Source: Collinsella sp.
GTDB lineage: Bacteria > Actinomycetota > Coriobacteriia > Coriobacteriales > Coriobacteriaceae
Length of the DNA: 64,000 nucleotides
Direction of reading: 5' to 3'
Assembly (NCBI GenBank): GCA_019414645.1
Contig: DXLP01000002.1
Coordinates: 1-64,000, forward strand
In this document: piece after piece, positions 23,598 to 33,500 of the stretch
How positions within the stretch are numbered: the stretch's first letter is position 1
Layout: every line of letters starts with the position of its first letter
Notes under the pieces: model-generated
The model's database searches: none
What the model was told of the DNA's origin: nothing
The model's input: only the letters and a program-made list of their open reading frames with translations
Program-made: the position numbers and the translations under genes

Positions 23598-26500
23598 ATG
23601 CCTGTTCGAATCTATACCACCAATGCCGGCACGGATTTGAGCGATGCCGAGTCGGCGTTGCTTGCCGATCTTATTGCCCGCCACGGGCGTGCCGTGTTGC
23701 TGGCACCTACGTTTGCCGAGCTCGACCTGTGCCGTCATGATGCGGCGGAAGCCGGCGTTTCGCTGGGTATCGACTACAAGACGCCTACATCGTGGCTTCG
23801 CTCGCTTTGGGAGCTTTTGGGCGACGGGCGCGGTTTCGTCGACAACCTGCAGCGCCAGATGCTGTTTTCGGACATGGTCACGCGCCTCGATGATGCCGAC
23901 CTGCAGCCGCTTTCGCGCAGCCAGGGCACGGTGCGTATGCTTGCGCGCATGGCCCGCGATGTGCTGCCGGGTGTGGCGGGGACGGGTGCCGAACGATGCC
24001 GTGGCGACAACTGCCAGCCGGAGCCAAAAAGCGATGCCGAGGCTCGTGTGTTCGAGCTTTTGCGTGCCTACGCGGGCGGTTTGGACCGTCGAGATATGGT
24101 CGAGCCCTGCGAGGCGGCTGACATTATGGCCGGTGCCCTGGCCGATAGCCTGCCGGCGTGCGCCCGCGCCGTATGCGTGCGCGGTATCACGTCGTTTACG
24201 CACGGTCTGCTCGAGCTGCTGTCTGCCGTGGCGAACAATGGGGGAGAGGTCGTCGTGCTGCTTGCCCGCGAGCAGGCGGCGATGCGCGAGGAGCTTGCCA
24301 CGGCATTTGATGCCCGCGGTGTGCTGTTTGAGGTCGGGCCGCTGGGGGAGGGTGTCGGCGCGTCTGATGCCGCTTGCGGGACCGCCGCTCAGCCTGCCTT
24401 TATTGAGGTCGCCGGCCCCCATGCCCGCGCCCATGCTTATGCGGACGCCATCGATAAGTTGGTGAAATCGCACAAGGAGTCCAAGGCCGATAAAACTACT
24501 GCAACGCCCGCCGACCCCGTGCGCGTGCTCGTTGTTTCTGCTCGGGCACCCCAGCTGTTCGGTGAGCTCGCCTCTCGTCTGGCGGCTCGTCATATCGCTG
24601 CCGAGACGGTTGAGTTCACGGCGTTTTCCCAATCCATTGCGGGCAGGCAGTTTGCGGCGCTTGCCGGCCTGATTGAGCGCATGAAGGCCGCCGATGAGGG
24701 TATGGCGTCAAAGACCGAGTGGTGGCCCGCGCCGGAGCTTACCGACTGGATCTACAGTCCGCTTTCGGGCGCTGATGCCGTCAATGCCCGTACCTTCGAT
24801 AAGAATATGCGTCTCTCGCGCAGCAAGACTATCGCGGGCGTTAAGGGCCTGCTGCAGAGCGTCCAGGGTCAGGTGAGGGGCGCGCGCAAGGCGGCGAGCG
24901 ACGAGAACTGGTTTAAGAACGTGCCGTGTGTGGTTTCGGACGTGTTCCAGGCGCTGTGGCGTGACAAGCCCGTGACGGCGCTCAAGGCCATGCTTGCCGT
25001 TGCCGAGGCGTTGCCCGATCGTTCGCTGGGCAGCTTAGATGGCCAAGCCCGTCGCCAGGCGGAGGTGGCCCTGCTGCGCCACGCCATCGACATCCTTATG
25101 AATGGCGCCCGCGCGCTCGACGTGTCGCAGGCCGCGACCGTGCCCGTGCTCGATGGCATTCGCACCAAGGTGGACAAGCGTAGCACCGCCTACGATTACG
25201 AGACCTACGAGGTTGACCGTGCGCCACGTGCTCAGGTTCGTTTTGCTTCGCTTGCCGATGCGGCAGCTCTGCGCCCCGGCAGCTACGATGCCGTGCTGTT
25301 TGCCGATGTCGATCTGGACAGCTATCCGCTCTCGCACGAGGAGGGGCCGCTGGCCACGCTGACGGCGAGCCTTGGTCGCGAGGGCGTGACGCTTGAGCCC
25401 GCGGCCTTGCTGCGCGCGCGCTTTGGCCACGCGATGCAGGCGTCACGCGGCCCGGTTACGCTCGCCCGTGTGACCCACGATCGCCAGGCGCGCGAGTGCT
25501 ATCCGGCTGCCGTGTGGACCGAGTTGCGGGCGCATGCCGAGGCTGACGGCGCTAAGATCGCTGACGACGCTAAGACCGCTGGTGACGCTAAAGCCGCTGG
25601 CGCCGACAAGGCGAAGTGCGTGGGTGAGGGTGATATCGTAAAGGACTTCGATCCCGCGGCAGGCGAAGGTCTCAAGCGCGAGCGCGTGACCTGTGAAGCC
25701 CCTCAGCATCTGAGTGCCGAGGCCGTGCCGTATTTGGTCCTGCGTCGTCGCGATGGCGAGGGCGAGGACGCGCCGCTCGTGCCGCGCCTGACGTCCGCCT
25801 CGCAGATCGAGGCCTATTCCACCTGCCCGCTGTGCTGGTTCGTCTCGTATCGCGTCAAACCTCAGTCCATCGATGCGGGCTTTGGCAACATGGAGAAGGG
25901 CAACTTTGTCCATGACGTGCTGGAGCACTTGCATGCACGTCTTCCGCAGGAGGGCATGGAGCGCGTGACGCCCATGAATCTGCCGCGCGCGAAGGAGCTG
26001 CTGCACGAGGTCTTTGCCGAGACCCTGGCCGAGCACGCCGGCAAGCGCGGTACCGAGGGCCCGCTGGTGCCGCTCTCTCCAGTGGAGGAGCGCCAGGCGG
26101 CCGAGATCTTGCCGCAACTGGAGGGCGTGCTCGCCTACGAGTCCGAGGCGCTCGCGCCCTTCGCGCCGCGCTACCTGGAGTTTGCGTTCAACGAGCTCCA
26201 GGTCGAGTATGCCGGTTGGCCGCTCGGTGGGCGCATCGACCGCGTTGACGTGGATGCCGAGAATCGCGCCGTGGTAATCGACTACAAGCATCGTTCGGGT
26301 GTCGAGGAGTTTAAGCTCGCCGACCCCACGGTGCGCGACGAGGAGTCGGGCGAGGCCCCCATCGACGACCCGCGCTGGCTGCCGCCCCATACCCAGACAC
26401 TCATCTACGCCCAGGCCATGCGTCGGGCGCTGGGCCTAGATACCCGTGCTGCGCTCTATTTTTCGACCAAGGGCGGCAAGCCCGCGCTGCGTGGTGCCGC

Positions 26501-26747
26501 AAGTGCCGAGTTGCTCGAGGAAGAGCGCGGCGACGGTCGCATCCCGGGCCTCAAGAAGGGCTTTCCGGGCGAGGGCGGCAACATGGACTTCGATGCGCTG
26601 CTCGACCGCGTGGAGGCCGGCATTGCCGAGCGCCTGCGCGAGCTCGAGGCGGGCGACGTCGCCGCTGTCGATCCGACGTCGGCGCAGGCCGCGCATGCGC
26701 GCTGCTCGTATAACCACGAAGGAACGTTTGTAAGGAGGGACGTGTAG
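23598..26747 (+). CDS. addB: AddB-like PD-(D/E)XK exonuclease subunit
   Basis: A 1049-residue protein directly upstream of an AddA-like helicase. The N-terminal two thirds is a divergent inactive-helicase-like region without a Walker A motif. From about residue 730 (LTSASQIEAYSTCPLCWF) a RecB-type nuclease domain begins, with GRIDRVD and VVIDYK as the Mg2+-binding PD-(D/E)XK motif near 878-896. Partners of this type resect double-strand breaks for recombination. Known AddB proteins hold a 4Fe-4S cluster using one cysteine before the nuclease and three near the C-terminus; here only one cysteine (HARCSYNH) is near the end, so the cluster is probably absent. ATG follows GCGGAGG. Confidence 0.85.
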   Translation: MPVRIYTTNAGTDLSDAESALLADLIARHGRAVLLAPTFAELDLCRHDAAEAGVSLGIDYKTPTSWLRSLWELLGDGRGFVDNLQRQMLFSDMVTRLDDADLQPLSRSQGTVRMLARMARDVLPGVAGTGAERCRGDNCQPEPKSDAEARVFELLRAYAGGLDRRDMVEPCEAADIMAGALADSLPACARAVCVRGITSFTHGLLELLSAVANNGGEVVVLLAREQAAMREELATAFDARGVLFEVGPLGEGVGASDAACGTAAQPAFIEVAGPHARAHAYADAIDKLVKSHKESKADKTTATPADPVRVLVVSARAPQLFGELASRLAARHIAAETVEFTAFSQSIAGRQFAALAGLIERMKAADEGMASKTEWWPAPELTDWIYSPLSGADAVNARTFDKNMRLSRSKTIAGVKGLLQSVQGQVRGARKAASDENWFKNVPCVVSDVFQALWRDKPVTALKAMLAVAEALPDRSLGSLDGQARRQAEVALLRHAIDILMNGARALDVSQAATVPVLDGIRTKVDKRSTAYDYETYEVDRAPRAQVRFASLADAAALRPGSYDAVLFADVDLDSYPLSHEEGPLATLTASLGREGVTLEPAALLRARFGHAMQASRGPVTLARVTHDRQARECYPAAVWTELRAHAEADGAKIADDAKTAGDAKAAGADKAKCVGEGDIVKDFDPAAGEGLKRERVTCEAPQHLSAEAVPYLVLRRRDGEGEDAPLVPRLTSASQIEAYSTCPLCWFVSYRVKPQSIDAGFGNMEKGNFVHDVLEHLHARLPQEGMERVTPMNLPRAKELLHEVFAETLAEHAGKRGTEGPLVPLSPVEERQAAEILPQLEGVLAYESEALAPFAPRYLEFAFNELQVEYAGWPLGGRIDRVDVDAENRAVVIDYKHRSGVEEFKLADPTVRDEESGEAPIDDPRWLPPHTQTLIYAQAMRRALGLDTRAALYFSTKGGKPALRGAASAELLEEERGDGRIPGLKKGFPGEGGNMDFDALLDRVEAGIAERLRELEAGDVAAVDPTSAQAAHARCSYNHEGTFVRRDV

Positions 26748-26750
26748 ACC

Positions 26751-29700
26751 ATGGATCTTTCGACTTTGATGCCGCAACAGCTGCAAGTCGTCAAAACGCT
26801 CGACCGTCCGCTGTTTGTCTCGGCAGGTGCCGGCTCGGGCAAGACCTTTACCCTCACGCGCCGCATCGTCTATGCGCTCTCGCCCGAATCCGGTCCGTTT
26901 GTCGAGCATCTGGACCAGGTGCTCGCCATTACCTTTACCAAAGACGCCGCGGCCGAGATCCGCGACCGCGTGCGCCGTGCGCTTATCGACGAGGGGATGG
27001 ACGAAGAGGCCCTGACGGTCGATGACGCTTGGATCTCGACCATTCACGGCATGTGTTCGCGCATTCTGCGCGCGCATGCGTTGGAGCTGGGCATCGATCC
27101 CGAGTTCACGGTGCTCACCGATACCGACGAGCTTATGGATCAGGCTGTCGAGCATGTGCTGGGGCGCGCGACGGCGCCCGATGCCGCGCCCGAGCTCGCC
27201 ACTTCGCTTAAGGCCCTCTACGCCTGGTATCCCATGGCGGGCGAGGGCGGGACGTTTGGCGCCGGTACCACCATCAAAGGCCTGGTGCGCGACTTGCTGG
27301 AGCTATCGAGCCAGCTTCCGGGCGGCATGGACGATGTGTGCGTGGCGCGCGGCCAGGCCGACACCTCGGCGCTTGCCGATGCCTATCGTGCGGCGCTGGG
27401 CGCAAGCAAGGCCACGACCGAGAAAGCGCAGGTGGCACTCGACGCCATCGACGCGTTTGAGGCGAGCGGCAAAACCATGGAGGATGCGGCGCGACTCATG
27501 ATGTCGTGCAGTATGCCTCGGGCGAGCAAGGCGTTTCCTAAGGAGCAGGTGGAGCTACTCAAGGCCGAGGCCGCCGATGCGTTTATCAATATCGTGCTTG
27601 CCTGCGGCGGCCCGGCGCTCGATGCGCTGGTGGGGCTTGCCCGTGCCGTAGAGGCGGAGTACCGTGCGCTCAAGGCCGACCAGTCCGCGCTCGATAACAA
27701 TGACCTGCTGCGCATGGCGTACGAGGCGCTGCGCGACTACCCGGCTATTCGAGCTGCCTATGAGGGCCGCTTTAAGATGGTCATGATCGACGAGTTCCAA
27801 GATACCGACCAGATGCAGGTCGATCTGATTCGCTATTTGACGGGTGCGGGCGAGCGCGCGCTGTGCACGGTGGGCGATGCGCAGCAGTCGATCTATCGCT
27901 TCCGTGGTGCCGAGGTCGAGGTGTTTCGCCGCCAGGAGCGCAAGGTGGGTTCGACGACGGCGTCCGAGACGGTCACCACGTCCGATGCTCCCGCCGGCGA
28001 GCTCGTCAAACTCGTGCGCAACTTCCGCAGCCACGACGAGGTGCTGCGCTATGTGGCGCGCGTCTTTGACGGCGACACCGGTGGTTTGATGCAGGGGTTC
28101 TTGGATCTTGAACCGAGCGACAAACGCAAGGACATGCTCAAGGCAAAGGCTTCGCGCCGCCAGGCGCTGTTCGTTGCCGGCGGCAGTATGCAGGAGCGCA
28201 CGCAGGCCAAGGCCCGTGCGATCGCCGAGCGATTCCATGCGCTTGCCGATTCCGGCCAGCCCCAGGGCGGCATGGTGCTGCTGCTGGGTCGCATGACCAA
28301 TGCCGACGTCTACGCGCAGGCCTTCCGCGACCAAGGACTCGACTGCGTCATCGCAGGCGGCTCGGTCTTTGCCCAGGCGGCCGAGGTGCAGACGGTGCGT
28401 GCCCTGGTCTGCGCGCTCGCCAATCCGGCCGATACGGCCCAAGGCCTTATGCCGTTGCTGGCCTCGCCGATGTTTGCACTCGGCGCCCAGGAGTTCCTGG
28501 CGCTGGCGACCAAGCTCGACGAGCAGACGGGCGAGACGTCGCGCCGCAATATCGATGTGGGCATCATGAGCGATTCCGATGTGCCGGGTTTGCAGAACCT
28601 GCCGCTCGTGACGCGTGCCCGCGAGGTGCTGCGCTACGCGCTTCGTCGCGTGGGACGCGATTCGTTCGCCGCCATCGCGCGCGATGTGGTCAATGCCTCC
28701 GGCTGGTTCGTGCGTCTGGCGCAGCGCGGCCCCGAGGGCAAGGCCATTGCCGCCAACGTGCTCAAGGCGCTCGACGCCGTGGCCGAGGCAGAGGCCGAGT
28801 TCGGCAACTCGCCGCGCTCCATTGCGCTCGCCTTCGACCGCTTCTTGGCGGGCAAGGAGGCCCCGGGCGCGCTCAACGAGGAGGGTGACGGCGCGGTACG
28901 CATCATGACCGTGCATGCGTCCAAGGGTCTGGAGTATCCTGTCGTGGCGGTTGCCGAGTGTTTTGGCGTGCGCAAATCGTCCGGTGCGGCACAGATGGGT
29001 CGCGTCGAGGGTGGGGCGCAAGTCGTGGCGCTGCCGGCTCGTTTCGATGGCGTTAAGCTTGCCGACGGGACCTTCGTGAAGGGCGATGACGTCAAAAAGC
29101 AGTTTGAACACGCGTTTAAGGGCAAGGGCACGTCGCTGTGGTTGCCGCCGGAGCTCATGGAGGACGTCTGCGCGACGGGCTCTCCCGCCGAGGCATTTGC
29201 TCGCCTGCGCAACGACGACCTACAGCTTTCGCTCGAGGAGCGGGCTCGTCTGCTCTATGTCGCCATGACGCGTGCGCGCGAGCTGGTGATCTTGGCGATG
29301 GATGCCGGCGTGAGCCGTGGCAAGGTGACGGCGCCGACCTTCGATGTCGAGACGGATCTGACCTACGATGTCCTGCGCCGCATTCTGCCGACGGACGCTC
29401 TGGACATGCCGCAGCTCGATGCCGACCGCCTGGTGTTCGACAACTCCCAACCGGGCGACTACGAGCTCATTTCGCTTTCGGACTTTACCTTTGGCGAGCA
29501 GGCGTTTGAGGCCAACGCTTCGCTGGATGTCGAGGGCAGGCTTGTTCGTGGCGATGCCGATACAGATGCTGCCGACGATTCGGCCAGTACAATCGTCCCC
29601 GGTCCTGCCGACCCCAAGCCCGATTCGTTTGAGCTTGTGTATCCCCAGGCAGTGGGCGTGCGCATGGGCATCTGTCCGTTCCCGGCGCGTGACTCGTATA

Positions 29701-30383
29701 GCTACTCGTCAATCGCCGCGGCGCTCCATGCCGAGACAGAAGACCGTGCCGCCGAGGCGCGTGTGCCCATGGACGAGTCCGGCGATGATGCGGAGTCGGA
29801 TGGCTCGGAGATGGCCGATGCAGACGTGGCTGCTGTCGAGCCTGTCGGCAATCCCATGGCGCTGGGCTCGGCCTTCCACGCCGCCTGCCAGTGGCTCATC
29901 GAGATGGGTGCCGATGCGCTGCCTGCTGAGCGTGCCGACGCCCTGGCTCGCCTGTGGTGCCTGACGCCGGAGCAGCGCGAACGCTTCGATGTTGCCCTGG
30001 ACCGCTGGCTCAAGTCGGCCGTTCGTGCCGACCTGCTCGCGTGGCCGTGCGTTCGCGCCGAGGTGCCGTTCTTTTCACTGGGCTGCGAGGACGAGGACAT
30101 CGCTCGCTACGGTGCCTATGCCGAAGGCGCCATCGACGCTTTGGCGACGAACCCGGCGGATTCGTCACGCGCGCTGGTCATCGACTACAAGACGGGCGGC
30201 ACACCGGACGAGACGCCGGACCAGCTGCTCGAGAAGCACGCCCTGCAGGCGCGCGTTTACGCCGACGTGTTGCACAAGGCGGGCTTTGAGACGGTGACGG
30301 TCAAGTTTGTTCGCGTGGAGCAGGCGAATCCAGCCATCTTCGTCGAACCCGCCGAACCTCAAGTAGTCATCTACAATCTCTAG
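26751..30383 (+). CDS. addA: AddA-like UvrD/RecB-family helicase-nuclease
   Basis: A 1210-residue superfamily 1A helicase with a C-terminal nuclease. Motifs in order: Q motif MPQQLQVV, Walker A AGAGSGKT (about 26-33), IaSTIHGMCSRIL, Walker B MIDEFQDTD, GDAQQSIYRFRGA, LVRNFRSH, VRIMTVHASKGLEYPV, YVAMTRARELVIL, and the nuclease ALVIDYKTGG near residue 1145. Together with the preceding gene (gap of 3 bp, translational coupling likely) it forms an AddAB/RecBCD-type complex for double-strand break processing and defence against linear DNA. Two acidic low-complexity stretches around 945 and 1000 interrupt the C-terminal region. Confidence 0.92.
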   Translation: MDLSTLMPQQLQVVKTLDRPLFVSAGAGSGKTFTLTRRIVYALSPESGPFVEHLDQVLAITFTKDAAAEIRDRVRRALIDEGMDEEALTVDDAWISTIHGMCSRILRAHALELGIDPEFTVLTDTDELMDQAVEHVLGRATAPDAAPELATSLKALYAWYPMAGEGGTFGAGTTIKGLVRDLLELSSQLPGGMDDVCVARGQADTSALADAYRAALGASKATTEKAQVALDAIDAFEASGKTMEDAARLMMSCSMPRASKAFPKEQVELLKAEAADAFINIVLACGGPALDALVGLARAVEAEYRALKADQSALDNNDLLRMAYEALRDYPAIRAAYEGRFKMVMIDEFQDTDQMQVDLIRYLTGAGERALCTVGDAQQSIYRFRGAEVEVFRRQERKVGSTTASETVTTSDAPAGELVKLVRNFRSHDEVLRYVARVFDGDTGGLMQGFLDLEPSDKRKDMLKAKASRRQALFVAGGSMQERTQAKARAIAERFHALADSGQPQGGMVLLLGRMTNADVYAQAFRDQGLDCVIAGGSVFAQAAEVQTVRALVCALANPADTAQGLMPLLASPMFALGAQEFLALATKLDEQTGETSRRNIDVGIMSDSDVPGLQNLPLVTRAREVLRYALRRVGRDSFAAIARDVVNASGWFVRLAQRGPEGKAIAANVLKALDAVAEAEAEFGNSPRSIALAFDRFLAGKEAPGALNEEGDGAVRIMTVHASKGLEYPVVAVAECFGVRKSSGAAQMGRVEGGAQVVALPARFDGVKLADGTFVKGDDVKKQFEHAFKGKGTSLWLPPELMEDVCATGSPAEAFARLRNDDLQLSLEERARLLYVAMTRARELVILAMDAGVSRGKVTAPTFDVETDLTYDVLRRILPTDALDMPQLDADRLVFDNSQPGDYELISLSDFTFGEQAFEANASLDVEGRLVRGDADTDAADDSASTIVPGPADPKPDSFELVYPQAVGVRMGICPFPARDSYSYSSIAAALHAETEDRAAEARVPMDESGDDAESDGSEMADADVAAVEPVGNPMALGSAFHAACQWLIEMGADALPAERADALARLWCLTPEQRERFDVALDRWLKSAVRADLLAWPCVRAEVPFFSLGCEDEDIARYGAYAEGAIDALATNPADSSRALVIDYKTGGTPDETPDQLLEKHALQARVYADVLHKAGFETVTVKFVRVEQANPAIFVEPAEPQVVIYNL

Positions 30384-30392
30384 CCCTCAGAT

Positions 30393-30460
30393 AACTTGCG
30401 GTGGAATACGGGCTGTTTTGGCCAAAAAAGCCGCCAAACAGTCCGCATTTCACCGCAACT
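30393..30460. repeat. Type D inverted repeat (diverged copy)
   Basis: Left arm AACTTGCGGTGGAATACGGG plus CTGTTT (30393-30418) and right arm AAACAGTCCGCATTTCACCG plus CAACT (30436-30460) pair with a few mismatches. Same spacing and orientation as the perfect copy at 19270-19338. Between addA and dnaE. Confidence 0.8.
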
Positions 30461-30559
30461 GCAAGAGGAGCCGTGTTGGTTTGGCTAGGTTCGGGTGCTG
30501 TCCGTGCCGTGCGGTAAAATCGTTCAGTCAGAACACGAACCCGCATCGGAGCTCATCAC

Positions 30560-33500
30560 ATGGCATTCGTCCATCTGCACAATCACACTGTCTTTTCCAT
30601 GCTCGACGGCGCAACCCGTATCCAGGATATGGTCAATCGTGCCGTTGAGCTTGGCATGCCCGCCGTGGCCATTACCGACCACGGCTACATGTACGGCGTA
30701 CCCGACCTGGCGCTGGCCTGCGACGCCGTCAACCACAACACGCCCGAGTACAAAACCTGGAGCCACGACAAGGCCTTCTTGGAAAAGGACCGCCGCGACG
30801 AGCTGGTGGAGCCCGATCCTGAGTCAAACCCGCGCGAGCATGCCCAGTATGTGAAGGACATGGCCATGTGGGACGAGAAGGGCAACATCGACGAGCTCAA
30901 GCCGCCCCTGGTCATTAAGCCCATCTTTGGCTGCGAGGTTTACTTTACGCCGGACGAGACGCTCGCCCGCGACCACAAGCCCGAGCTCTACCACATGATT
31001 CTCCTGGCCAAGGACCAGGAGGGCTACGTCAACCTGATGCAGACGGTTTCCGAGGCCGCCGTGCAGGGCTTTTACTACAAGCCGCGCGTGACGCTCGACA
31101 ACCTGCGCCGTCACGCCAAGGGCATGATCTGCACGAGCGCCTGTATCGCGGGCATCATCCCCAAATACATCGACCGCGGCGACATGGAGGGCGCCATCAA
31201 GTGGGCCGAGACCTTCCGTGATACCTTCGAGCCCGGTGACTTCTACATCGAGATCCAGGAACACGGCATCACCACCGACAACGGCCTGACTGACGAGCAG
31301 ATGGACCGCACACTCATCGACATCGCCAAGCAGGTGGGCGTCAAGGTCATCGCCACCAACGACTTCCACTACCTGCGCCGCGAGGATGCGCCCGTGCAGG
31401 ACGTCATCATGTGTATTGGCATGAACGCCAAGGTCGATGACCCCAACCGCATGCGCATGACCGGCTCGGAGTTTTACATGAAGACCGAGGAGGAGATGCG
31501 GGCGATGTTCCCGTATTGCCCCGAGGCCTGCGACAACACGCTCGAGATCGCCGACAAGTGCTACGTTGAGCTGGACTGGGACTCTATCATCCTGCCGCGC
31601 TTTCCGTTGCTCGATCCCGGCGAGACGCACGAGAGCCAGTTCCGCCGCGAGTGCGAGAAGGGCCTGCGCCAGCACTACGGCGACGACTGGGCCACGCGCG
31701 AGATCGGTGGCGTCAACATCAAAGAGCGCTTTGAGTACGAATACAAGGTCATCTGCGACAAGGGCTTTGCCGCCTACTTTTTGATCGTTGCCGAGTACGT
31801 GCAATGGGCTAAGGACAACGGCATCGGCGTCGGCCCCGGCCGTGGCTCGGCCGCCGGCGCTATCGTCGCCTACGCCATGAACATCACCGCGTTCGACCCG
31901 CTCGAGAACGGCCTGATGTTCGAGAGGTTCCTGTCCCCGCAACGTACCGAGATGCCCGATATCGATATGGACTTCGACGATGAGCGACGCCTCGAGGTCG
32001 TGGAGCACGTTCGCCAGCTCTACGGCCCCGAGAAGGTCACCCACGTCATCACCTACTCGACCATCAAGGCCAAGCAGGCCATCAACGACGCCGCGCGCGT
32101 CCTGGACTACCCGGTCTACATGGGCCAGCGCCTGTCCAAGATGGTCTCGAGCGACCCCAAGGTCAAGCTCAAGCAGGTGCTCGAAAAGCAACCCGGCAAA
32201 GAGGATCTGTTTAACCCCGATTTTGCCGAGGCCTATAAAAAGGACGACGACGCTCGCCGCATCATCGACACGGCGCTCTCGATCGAGGGCCTTACCCGTG
32301 GCGAGGGCGTGCACGCGTGCGCCGTTCTGATTTGCCGCGACCCCGTCAACGAGCACGTGCCCACCAAGCTCGATACCAAGGGCGGCGTCGAGATTACCCA
32401 GTACGAGGGCCATACCGTTGCCGACATGGGCCTGCTCAAGATGGACTTCCTGGGTCTGCGTACGCTGACGGTTATCTCCAAGGCCAAGGCCAACATCAAA
32501 AAGAACTTCGGCATCGACATCAAAGAGGAAGAGATTCCCTTTGACGACCCCGAGATCTTTAAGCTCATGGGCTCCGGCCACACCGCCGGCGTCTTCCAGG
32601 TCGAGTCCGCCGGCATGACGGCCACGATCAAGAACATGAAGCCCACCGAGTACAAGCACGTCGTGGCATTGATCGCTCTGTACCGCCCGGGACCGCTGGG
32701 CGCCGGCATGGTTTCGTCCTATATCAACCGTATGAACGGCAAGGAACCGGCTGTCTCCTACGACGACCGTCTGGACGACATCCTGGGCGAAACCTACGGC
32801 ACCATGGTCTATCAGGAGCAGGTTATGCTCATCTCCGTCGAGATGTGCGGCTTCTCCAAGGGCGAATCGGACTCGCGTATCCGTAAGCCCGTGGCTAAGA
32901 AAAAGATCAAGCTGCTCACGTCGACGGTGCTCCACTGGGAGGATGGCTCGGACGAGACCACCTACGACCACTGGATGAACGGCGCTATCAAGAACAACTA
33001 CACGCGCGAGGTCGCCCAGAAGATTTGGGACGATGTTCTTGAGTTCGCGTCCTACGCCTTTAACAAGTCGCACTCCGCCGGCTACGCCATCCTGGTTATG
33101 CAGACGGCGTGGCTCAAGGCGCACTATCCGCACGAGTACATGGCGGCCGTTCTGACGTCCTATACGGGCAAGACCGACAAGATCGTTCACTACGTCTCGG
33201 CGTGCCGTCACGACGGCATCCCCGTGCTGTCGCCAGATGTCAACGAGTCCGGTACTGAGTTCACGGCTACCAAGGAGGGCGTGCGCTTTGGTCTGGCCGG
33301 CATCCGCGGCGTGGGCACCGGCGTGGCGCAGGCGATTATCGCCGAGCGCGAGGCGGGCGGTCCGTTTAAGACGCTGCACGACTTTGTCGAGCGCGTGGAC
33401 TCGAGCCAGGCCAACCGCCGTGTGATCGAATCGCTCATCAAGGCAGGCGCCTTCGACTCCACGGGGTATCCGCGTCGCCAGATGATGCACTTTGTGGATA

